A DNA stretch of 64,000 bases from Echinometra lucunter. Its lineage: Eukaryota; Echinodermata; Echinoidea; Camarodonta; Echinometridae. Positions 39,201 through 51,200 of this stretch are shown here, one piece after another. Below the pieces are notes generated by a model that was not told the DNA's origin, ran no database searches, and was given only the letters and a program-made list of their open reading frames with translations. The position numbers were made by a program, and so were the translations under genes. The stretch spans positions 6,010,706 through 6,074,705 of the forward strand of contig CM057151.1 of assembly GCA_029962745.1 (NCBI GenBank), given 5' to 3'. The first letter of the stretch is position 1, and each line of letters starts with the position of its first letter.

Positions 39201-42200
39201 CATTTGATTGTTTTTTTCTTTGATGTGAGTACAGATTGGATTCACATGCATAATATGTATGTAACTGAAAGAAGTGAGAAATGAACCATGAGCAGTGCGT
39301 AGTTTTGAATCAGCTGAAGTCTTTGAATTTCAGGTACTGGAGCATTAATGAGTAAAGAATTACTCATCAGATTATACTATTACCTAGTACCATCTAATTC
39401 TGCAGTACTGTCATTGTTTCATTTATTGTTTTAATCATGTACTTAAATGATTTTTTTTTAGGAGGGATTATCATGAATATGGAGATCTGTTGAAAATTTT
39501 GACAATTTTATTCATTGTCATGGATAATAAGAGATAGTCATTTTGGGAGGAAGGATAAAATTTGACAGAGAAGCTCTTACAGATAACATCATAATGGCAT
39601 CAATTTTGGCTAGTTCTCATGAGATTTAGATGACATGGAACTGGCATTTTGTTTGTTTGGATAGCAAAATCATCAGCTATGGGAGGCTTTAGTGTACAGA
39701 TCTGGCAAGGCTCATAATTCCCGAAGATGCTCTGTATTCCATGGAAAAATATGGTTTGATTTTGTTGAGAGGGGTACACACCGTCGGTGGGTAATCCCAG
39801 CTATGTGCTGAATAATGCACCGAGACAGCATCTCTGCATTCATGTTCTCCAGCTACCACTATGTTTGGCCAACACTTCTCCGTCACTCAGCAGCCGTCCT
39901 GCCGCTGCTTCATGCCAACATCTCAACCCTAATTCAAGTTGCTTACTTACTGCACCTGTGATGGACCCTTCGAAAACTTGTCAGCGGTGACACCTTTTGT
40001 GTTTGTACTTTGTGGCAAGGCATCCAGATATCAGCTTGAGAGAAATGAAGAAGAAGAAGGGAGGGGAGAGAAAAGTAGAGTTATGCTTCTAAACAATATC
40101 TAATCCATCAATTTCTTTGACTGTTATTCTGATGCAGGGCTATTCGTTTCTGTGTTTTGGGGGGTGTTCACTTGGGCTAGATTGGGCCACACAGCATGGC
40201 GGGGGTTGCGTAAACACCATGCAGTAATCCATCTCTAGTTAATGCGATTTTGGCAAGTGTTGGAGAAAAAGACGGCTCTGCTCACAACTGTCGTCAAATT
40301 CAATTTGTTGAATGCCAGGAAAGTGATTATGAAGGACCCACACCATCCCATCCTGCATGAAAATTGACAACAATTCTGCTGTCCCACAGTGCGAAATGTA
40401 GCTCTTTCTCTTATCATGCCATCGTATTTTTTCTGAATGTTTGTGAGATCCAAATAGTGCATTCCATGTATTCATGGTTCATGACAAAATTTCAAATAAC
40501 AACATAACTTCACTGGCACAGGTTTTTTGAATTTCTAATAGAGTATTGTTGTTCCTTTTAATTATATTCAAGTGATATCATCAGTCATCAGATACGGAAC
40601 CTGCACTTTGTAGTTGCATTTCTAGTACCCCCCCCCCCCCCTTTAGCTCATCCAGTGCACTGACTGCCTTTATACCCTTGTAATCTGCCAATAGAATCTA
40701 ATCACAAGATTTATTCTGCTTTTTCTATATATTTTTTTCGTTGGTCTGAAGACTAGTGCAAAGCCACATTGTGTGAAGCCAGTTTATTTCACATTCTCCC
40801 TGAGGGAAACTCCTTTGTGTCGTTTGATCGTCTTTCGCACCCCTCAGCAGGGCCCGCCTTTGTTGGGCCATGCTCCATGAAAGGAGCGCTTTAGAGACGA
40901 GTCACAATAGGTGTTGTGAAAGAGGGCTGCTCTATTGTCAGCAGGCACTCGACTCTGATGGAATGTGATGGGAGGGAAAAGACCGAATTGCAAGGGAAGA
41001 GAGGAAGGAGGAGAGTGTGCCGTACTAGGAATGAGTGGTGTAGTGGTGGGTGCTTTGAGTAATGAGGCATTTTCAAAAGATTTGGGGGCTGTTAGATGTG
41101 AAAAGAAAGATTGGTTTGGGAGAGGAGAAAAAGAAATCAATTGTGTGGATTAAGAAGGGACAATGGACAGGCTCGCTTAGAACAGGGAACACAGCTGTAT
41201 ATCGTGGTCTGGGGATGGTTATAAAACAGCACATGGGTGCATGAAAATACCAGCTCATTTTGCTCTAATCATACTTGAAGTCTTAATTGAGCTGTCACTA
41301 ATTATAACAAATCATTGTGATGAGGCAAAAAATCATCTTTCCTTTGATTTTGTATACCAGACTCTGGCTCTGAGGACTATTTACAAAGATTTACTTTTTA
41401 TGCATTCATTTGGTGTAAATTAACACCATTAGATACTAGTAGGCATTTTGTTCACTTGAGTTTTGGGGAATGCAGGTAACTTTCTGCTCATTTTTTTAAA
41501 TTTAATTTGCTTTATTATGATATTCACCTCACCTGGTTTTCTTATGAAAGATGTCAGTTCATGTCATGTAAGTGTTTTTACAGATCAAGTCCACAAAACA
41601 AGCTTATTCATGTAGTTGCCAACTTAGTTGTGTAGTGAAAGCTCATATATATATCTTCCTCAATGTACTTTGTAGGCCATTCAAAGAGAAAAAGCATTTT
41701 GAATATACGTAAGTGCAACACATAGCAAAGACGTCCCATTATGATTATCTGCGTTGTTCATCCTCAACTACATGCACGAGTCAAGAGGAGAGTAGTAGAA
41801 AGAGAGAAGATGAGAGAGAAAAATCCATAATATCTGTTTTCTTCCTCAGGCATTTTGAAATCTGGGTATGCAGCTTTGGCTTGGCGAATTATGCCTTGCA
41901 TTGAGCAGCATCAGACTAGGCCTATACGGGGGCATTCGATATGCACCAATCCAGTTAGTGGGCTAATGCTTATTAAAGTTCACGCCATGCAGCAGAGCGC
42001 TTTATTTTCCTTCTTCTCTTCATTTCCCGAGGTGCATTTCGCACCTGTCCCTTTGCCTCTTATTAATCTTCCTCTGTGCTCAGCAAGAAGTAAGATGGAG
42101 GGGGGGGGGGGGGTGGAATACGAGAGAAACGGACGCAGGTATTACTCTACGTCAGTCAGCAAGCAAAAGTGGACTAAAGCTGGCCGGGAGGTGCATGCGA

Positions 42201-45200
42201 AATGTGATCCCCGCGGAATTATACTAGGTTCTGTTTCCGATTGGTTCCTCTGATTTTGCCCAACACCTACGTGTATGTTTCTTCCTTTTCTCTACCCCTG
42301 TTGTGGGGCCCTAATGTCCTAGATTTTAGTACAGTTTTGTATGATATGTATTTCTACTACTTGTACATGTAAGATTATTGTTACCTTCAAGAAGTTCCTT
42401 TTCTGTTTTTATTTATTTGAACGGCCCATAGGAAATAAAGCTTTGACATAGAATTTACAACTAAACCTTTGGAAAAGTAATGCATATTTCGTCACATTTA
42501 TGATTTGAATGTGATGTTATAAATATGGATATGAAGAGCTATTCAAAAACTGCTGTTAGAAGATGCTACAAGGTAGTCATATTTTAATAGCAAATAGACA
42601 TCTTTTTCCTTGATGCATTATATTCATGTGATGGCAGTGTTACCCAGTTTCCTTTATATTACATGCATCTCCTTCATTTTATCCCTGGGTTATCATTCAT
42701 ATTTGGTTTTAGTTTGAGCAAAGTAAAGGAGGGTGGGGTAGTCCTGTCTTCATCAGGGTATGCGATAACCAGGTTCTGTCTGGGGTTGGATTACCAACTC
42801 CATACAGGCAGGGATTATCAGAGCGTGTTTTTAGAAAGGGGGGTGATGATGTAAATGCTGCTCAGGGTCTATGGTTCCAGTTTGGAAGTGCAAAGCGCAG
42901 ATTAAGGTTGCAGGGATTAGGGTGGATTCCGCTCGACCCTGAACTAGGGGGAAAGAAAAATAAGGCATGGGTTCCCTCTGCTAACAGGATTCCCACAAGG
43001 AGGGACTGTAGGAATATGGGAGTTGGGCGGGCATGATTGGATAAGGGTATGGGCGCAGTGGAGATGGGCTTGACATGCCAGCCATGCTAACCAGTAATCC
43101 TCATGGGGCATAATCACTACATTATGTGATAGTCATGCAAAAAATGAATGCCAGAGATTGGTTGAAAGGTTCAGGCTTTCTTCTTGCACATGCATAGTGT
43201 GATTGTTGTTCTATTTTTTTTTACCATTCTTATTTCTCTATTTCCTTGTACTATTTTGCTAAGTCTTCTTTGTACTTAGTCATAGGTTAAACTAATGTGC
43301 ATTAGGCAAAAAAAAAAAAATTGTTGTATTGGAGTAACGTGTCACTGAAACATAGGGTCGGTAGGGCGTTTTTTTTGGTTGTTTTTTTGTTTTGTTTTTT
43401 TTTTCTTCCCCCTTATGATATGCATATATGATACCACTATTTATACACATACATACACCCAATACGCACACCCATACGTGTACATGCATATATACAAACA
43501 TACAACCCACTGGAGACGGGTTCATTTTGCTATATTAACTGGTTTCCCATGGACCCCAGCCTGAGATATCTCATGCACCGTCTCCAACAGGTTACGCAAC
43601 AGACCAGGATGCCAGTTAATGCTTTCACTTTGTCAACTATACATGTATATTCACTATTGTCAGCTATTTCTTGCAATATTTCACCTATTACAGCATTTAT
43701 GTCAAACTTTCGGAGAGCACTAAACAGAGTTTTAGGCCTAAGTTTACCCGTGACCTTCACAGTGTACAACGCCATGTTGAGGTACACAGCTAGCAAGCTA
43801 GCGCTATGTTGAGCGAGATACACAGCAATATGGGCGAGGATATTGCCCAAACAAGCGGCATTGGGAGTGCTCACGAAGAAAAAGAGGTTTACTCTCGCCG
43901 AAGCCGCTCGAAACACATATTTTACGGTGGGAAAATAGCTGTTCTATCCGCAACACTTCCAGGTTTTCTACACAGCAAATTCGATCGTGAAGGCAGCACG
44001 ATCATATGCGATATCGATAGCAATAAATAAAAAAAAAAACCTAGGGTCGGGGATGTTTTAAGGGTCGGGCGGGTTACGCGAATACAACAATTTTTTTGGG
44101 GGGGGGCCTTATTGAGACATCAGCCAATTCTTACAGTTTTGAATGAATTATTAGTATTCATAACTACTTCAATTCTCAATATGGCTGCTGAAGTCTTAGC
44201 CAAGGAAACCAAATTTTTGAGGGGGGCTTGGACATTTTTATGAAAGGTTATTGGTTTATTTAGTCAGGTGTCCTGGACTATGAAGACCGTGGCATGGGTC
44301 TTGTTTGCTTCCTATTTTAATATCCTAAGATGTTTGTGTGTGACCCTGGCCTGTTATTTGATGTTGAGCAAGACTGGCCCAGTGTGTGTGTACGATGTGA
44401 TAAAAAAGTGTGAAAATCGTGTGTTGGGTGGCACCTCAGAACAAGGCAAAACTAAGGTCTGTTTTCCAAAACACAATCAGATTAACGGCTGTTTGAACAG
44501 TGCTTGATATTTGCTTGCTAGTCATGTGACCGGGGTATCTTGATTACTTATTACACATTGGAGGAAGATAGGGTCTCACTACAAGAACCATTTGTATGTC
44601 CGTTATCGTTGAACCGTTGATTATTCAGCTCAGTTCAAATCCCCATTATCACTTTTAAAACTTAATTTGAAAATTCTGAGGTAAACTCAAGGACTGTTAG
44701 ATAAGTTTCCTTTTGAACATCTATAGTATTTCCTTCTGTTGTTAGGAAAATGTTAGGTCAGTTCTGATTCTACTTTCTTGATGTTAAAAGGTCTAAGGTC
44801 AGAGGTTACCAAGACAATTTTAGAAATACTTGTGAACATCGATGAACCCATTTAGAGCACTGCTCATTAATTTCACTTATTTTGTGAAATTTTAATGTTA
44901 ATTTGTTACAAAAGGCATCAGACTGGATTTTGGGGTCATTTCCTGGATAATATTAAAGGAGACTGAGTCATTTATGAAAAATGTATTAAGCAGCAGTTAG
45001 ATGTAGGAACACGGTTTATTTCCTTATTCACTTCAAATCGTAGTACATGCAGTAGGCCCAAATCTCTTGAACCTGTTGTGTTTAATATGATTGCATTAAA
45101 GAATGTATAGAAGGCAAAACAAATATGAAATTAGTCATGACACAATCCAAGTTAAGGCCTTCAAGAAGTTGTAACCTATTGTAGCGAGACATGAAATGTA

Positions 45201-48200
45201 CATGTAGAAGTTATTCATCATTTCACTTAAATAAGTGCATGATTCTTGAAGTAAAATTTATTTTGTAACTGCTTTGTTCATAAACGATTTCATATTTTAT
45301 TTCTTGCAGGGATCTCAGCTCCAACAAATTAAGACGATTGAATTCAAGCATTTTTGATGGCCTATCAAATCTTCAACAACTGTAAGTTTAAGTAACAAAA
45401 TGTGCTTTTATTGATTTGCATATTGTAAAAAGCATACAAAATTTGGAGACTTCACACTTTTGTGAATTGTTAATAGCCTCTTTGTTTCACAGTGTTGAAC
45501 CTTTGAGAACCTCAATAACTCAGAAATTTGCAAAATTGTGATGCATGTGAAATTTCTGGTGGGGCAGTAGTTGTTGGTCTATTTCCCAATCTGTACAGCT
45601 TTATTTCATCATAAATGTCTTCTACATGTAAATTAAGAAGACCTAAATATAGGCCGAGAAAATGACTTCAGGTAACTGAATGCATTTTCTTTGTAAGTAC
45701 AGTCTGCAGATTAGTGGCTACTGTGTAGCATTAATCTAATAAACAAGAACCAGAGTGGGGGAAAAGGTACATTAAAGTGTTATTTTACCAGGAGAGCAAG
45801 GGAAAGAACCATTTACACAATCATTGTCATGGTCACCATCATGTACAGAGAGACAGATCATGAGACACGAGAAAGAACAAAATTTTTTGTGTACGAAAAA
45901 GGGCATTCCAATTGTATATTGGTATGCCTGGCCTCAAACTGTAACAACATTTGTATTGTTTATTATCGTATAACGCGCAGGCTTAAATACTTCATCATTT
46001 TTCTCTGACGATGATGAATGTACCATTTGACCCATGTAGCCATGGCTGACAATAAAGCTAACACGCTTCCCCCTCGCTTGACTTGCTTGCTTGTCACTCA
46101 TTGGTCGTGATCACATATCTGTCGTGTTTGTATTGGGACAGTTCAGGCTGTTGCCCTCTACTCTCCCCTGTTAGTCATATATCTCTCTTTTATTGCTCTC
46201 TCTGTCTTGTCTAAATTGGATAACAGAGAGAGAGATCGTGTGTAGATGAAGCTAGAAGTTTATTTTTAATCTATCAAAAAATGATGCAATGATGCAATAA
46301 AAAATTATTCAAATGGGAATAGTGAGGATCCTTTTTTGCACACCATAGTTCTCGCTATTTTTTAATTTCCAAGTTTGAATGCAAGGAGATTGCATTAGCT
46401 CATATTATAGGTCCTTCTTTTCTTCTTCCTGACCATATTTTGATACAAATTTGGGGACATGTATCACCAGGTTAAACGATGTAACACATTCATCAATGTC
46501 CCTTGATTTAAGACTAGAAACATATCTTCCTGCTCCCCACCCCATCTCCTCTGTAGCTTTAGCCGATCCCCCACCCTCTTTGGGCGCCCCAGCCACTCTT
46601 GTTTTCTCAAGTCCCCTGTTAGCTAGCAGCGGGGCTTCAAGGTGTGAAAGTAACTCCCCCGGTGAGGAAGATTGCAAGAGGTCAAAGCAACAGGCCCTGT
46701 CATCGCAGGCATCACTTGAAACCCTGAATTGGAGTTGCCAATTTGATGAGGTGCTCTAGCATGCAAAAACTCATGATTAGGAATGGCCAAGTCCACTACC
46801 CTTGTAAAAGAGATATTGTGTAGCCTCATGCCTTATGAATAATGAAATATAAGTCTCTGTACTCATATTTCACACCAAAGTCATGAAGATAAGATAGATC
46901 TCTCTCACTAAAAGAGAGAAAATAAAACAGAAATTTTAATAAGCAGATCAGTAACCAAGAGGCAATTAATTCAAGATTAGTTTCATGTTGTGTATGAACA
47001 ACTGAATAGGTTTCTGTAATAGAAATAGTATGTTTACCATATTCCTGCCTTGTTATGTCTGTCTTTTTATCAATGTTGACGTCAATTTCGTATTGTCTCT
47101 TCTTATAAACAGAAAATTGGCATCCAACAAACTGACATCCTTGCCCATCCTTGGACCATCTGCAAGAAATCTGACTCAGCTGATATTGTGAGTATATTAT
47201 AATGTGAAATGAAAGCAGTATCACATTAGAAATTAGTGGTTACCATGTACTTGTATAAGTAACTTTCAATTATTGTTTGCGTGTGGTTTTAAAAAAAAAA
47301 ATTTAAACAGGCACATGTAATAAGGTTATTTCATGTGGCAGAAATTATTAAACTTTATCTTCTTGATACAAGGAACAAAGACAAGAGGAATGAACTATCA
47401 TGAACTTCTCATGTTACAAAGAATCACCTGGTGTGCTTACCAGAAAAGTTTAAGTGAACCTTTCATCTCCAGTTCAAAGAAAAAATGAAAGTAACACCTT
47501 TTAAAAGAGGCAAAAAAGAGACCATTTCCTGATTGCCAAGAAGTCACCTGAGATGAAAGTGTAGGTAACCTTCTGCCTTATGATATTCTTTAGGCGTGCT
47601 GAGGAATCAAACAACAAAGGAAGTTAGTTCTTGAAATTGATATTATGTGGTATTCAGGAGCAATCAACTGTGTGTCCTGTCTTCCTGATCTAGGGCACTT
47701 ACAAGCAGGATGTTTATATGACATAGTGCATTGGGGTTAATGAAATAAATAGAGATAATATAGATACAAAAGAGGGTGTTTTTTTCTTCATTTACAGAGA
47801 CAAAGTCATATTTACAAATGATTTCAGCTGGTTGTATTTATGGCATTGGTATGGGGGTTAGTTGTTCATCTACATGTTTATGACATGACCATTTAATATA
47901 TCAGAGCTAGAAAAAACCTTTTTAAGTTGCAGTTTTTCCTCTATAAAACTGTTGTCTTTTGCAGTTATTTTTTTTAAACTACAGAGTATGGAAATAAGGA
48001 ATTATTTGCATATATTGTTGTATATGTATATGTTTTTTAATCAGTGAAGGTACATTATGTATATAGCATATTAATTTGAAATAGTGAAATTTCATAGACA
48101 TTACCTTCACTTTAGAGTGAAGGTGAGTTCATTCACTGTTGATTGTGTTGAAAAATCCATGATTAATATTTGTTTGGCATGAATCATCCTGGCCAGATCC

Positions 48201-51200
48201 TTTCTATTGAGAAATTGGCAATATGTATATGGAGAGAAATCCATAAAAATGGAGTAATCTTTCCAGTTCTGGCTCAGTAGTGATAACTCTCTTCTATGGT
48301 GATAGGTAACTCTTTATCGCTGCTCATGAATGAATTGATGTTGTCTATTAATCATCTCGCAAATCAGGAAGCCATCAGTTACGTCTTTCATCTCCAGTCC
48401 TTGTCCCAAGGTGCTCATTCATTTACTCCATAGTCCCTCTGCATACTCGTTCATTCTTGATGAGGTCTTTGGTTAGGCTTTTGTCGTTGCGCCCGCACCT
48501 CATTATGGCTCATAACTAATTGGACAACCCAGAGAGATGGGAATGCAGCGAAGGAGAGGTACACTTGCACCCTGCCATCCTATGCACAAAAACTGTTAAT
48601 GATGTATGAACTCTCGTCGAAAAAAATTGTCTAGCTCTGTAGCGACTGATGCTGATGACAGGCAGATTAAGGATGCCATGAATTTCAATTACTGAGCGTG
48701 ATACTCGCTACAAATCGTTTGATTCATTCATGCAGTCGTGTTAGAATCGATGAATATTGCAGAATGGATGAATCGGGGAGAGAAATGAGATTAATGTTGA
48801 CCCAGATACATGATAAATAGTATGACCCAGTTGTCATAACCATTTAGACTCCAAAAATTGGAATTAGTTATTAGCTTTTGCTGTAACATACTTAGCTATC
48901 CCTTATTCACTTGATTGATTTTTTTTTGTTCTTGGTTTCGTATAATCCTTATCATTGATATAAAGAATATATGGAAGTGTCTCTATCATGTTAAACTATC
49001 ACTTTTTATTTTGTTTAGAATTTGCAATTATTCTTCTCTATACAAATTGTGAAAATTTAGAATATATACAGACATATCTTATCTCCCTATCTTTCTCATG
49101 AAGAGTAGATTTTATGAATTGAATTATATGGTGTTTAAATGAAGCCCCAACACTAAGCTATTCTTTCTCCCGATTTGTTCCTCAATATTCATCTCTATGC
49201 TGGCACTGCTCACAAGGTCTGTAGGCTTCTTAGGTTGATGCAGCCTTGGTGCAATATAAATCTTGATCACATCATTACATTCACAAATTTCCTCACATAA
49301 ATTCCACTGGGCAAGACTTCAAAGGTAGAGGGTGTTGTAAATCTAACATGCAAGGTTTGTGGAGGATCATAAAGAATTTTATATCTTTGTCCTCCTATCC
49401 CATCCCGCCCTGTCCTGCCCCTCCCCCCCCCCTTTTCAGAGCCATTTTCTTAGAAACCGTTGATCGCAGATTCTTCTGACGTTGGTAATTTCGATTAGGC
49501 GGTGTATAATTAGAGGTATTTTTTTTCTTGTACCATATACACGTATGGTAGCCAGGCTTTGGACATTGCTACTTCATACAATGTCTTGATCTTATCATCA
49601 TTTAAAATCAGGAGAAAGAGTGAGGTATACATTCTTCTTAACCCATTCGTGACAGAGGTCCACATTTTGTGGTTTGGCCTAATATCTTTTGATGCAAAGC
49701 CCTAAAAATCATACCAAATACATGAGCAGAAAGAGCAAAATATTCTACACAAACTGTGCCCATTTTGGTTGCGTCAATATTCGTTGTTTGATGCTGAAAA
49801 TTTTTAAAAAGAAAATAAGCATTAAAATCCTTAAATTGCCAATGTGATAGAAAGTTAAAATCACCGTTTTCCCCTGCAAATTGGCAACTTTTTGACTTCT
49901 CATCGTAATTCCTGTCAATTTATATTCATTTCAGATACATGACGTTTTATAAGAAAAATGTAGCAATAAAATAAAAATGTTGGTGTTGCCAATTTGAAGA
50001 ATAAAAGCTGATCAAATAAGGCTTTAAATAATTCCTGTCATGAATGGGTTAATAGGCATATTCTGTAAATAAAGTATGCCTGAGGCTTGAACCAACATGG
50101 CACAACCTTGCCCTACCGCATCATGCACGAGGACATGTTGGGACCAACACTGTCCTGTATGCAGGAGGTTCCTTGGCTTGACCATCAATTAAAACAGGGC
50201 TGCAGGGTACACTCTAGATCCAAGACTGTCACTCATCTCATACCTATTTGAATTAACAACAGGGTCCTGTTTGGATTAGGCTTGGCTTACCTGCTAGAAG
50301 TAAAGAACAAGAAAATTTCCTGACCTTGTGTGTTTCAGGCAAATTTTGTTGTTCTGCCCATCTCTGCTGTTGAATTGACCCCTAATGCAAGGTGTAAGAA
50401 AGAATTACCATGTGGTAGGCTATGTTAACTCCAAGGCATTGTTTACAATGGGTTCATTTTTTAAATTTCAAGTTCTAGGTGTATGCTTCTGTTGGTTTTT
50501 TTTTAACCTAGGAAATTTTAGTAATATATCTTAACAAGAATTATGCGATCTGTAACCCTTTTTGGTATCTGTGTTAACTATAGATGCAGTTCTTACTGGA
50601 TATCATTTCACTCATGTTACATGCACACAGAACTAGATATTCTGTTTTTATATATTTTCCTAATTGCCATTTGAATTATGTTTATGTCACTGAAGGAGTC
50701 AGCTTAATTTTATAGAATAATAACAGATAGATATAAAAATGTTACAATTACCAGCACACATGACACTTTGTATTGAAAATGGACAGGGGTGTAATTTGAT
50801 AGGTTATTTATAGATCTTTGAAAGTAAGTATTTCGGCAATGCTGATTTTTGGCAACATTGATTTTCATAGCAATAAGATGACTTTCAAATTATATGAATT
50901 TTTATTCCTTCTTCTGCAATCAAAAAGAATTGTCTCGTTATGCAGTTCTGTAGCATCTGGTATCTACAGATCGCTCCAAGCAGTTCCTGTAAGAGTGAAT
51001 GACCTCCTCATAATTGAAAGTGAAAGGTGTGCTGAGAGGGAAGAAAAACATTCCATATGCGCCGAAAGGAAATTGAATCTGTGAACGTGAAGCACTCGGA
51101 GAATACACCTCTCTTTGATCTTTTACACTATCATCACAAACATCCAGTGTAAAGTGAACACCTGAGCATGCTGGTTTCCTCATTAGCAAGGGTCTAGGTG

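Larger units (their letters stand above)
31640..45309 (+). other. LRIG intron 2 (13670 nt)
   Basis: Bounded by GTAAGT and GCAG, phase 2. It contains a CCAG microsatellite, a 15/16-bp hairpin at 36844-36896, poly-C and poly-G runs, and the inverted-repeat insertion at 43321-44090. No supported coding sequence. Confidence 0.85.
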
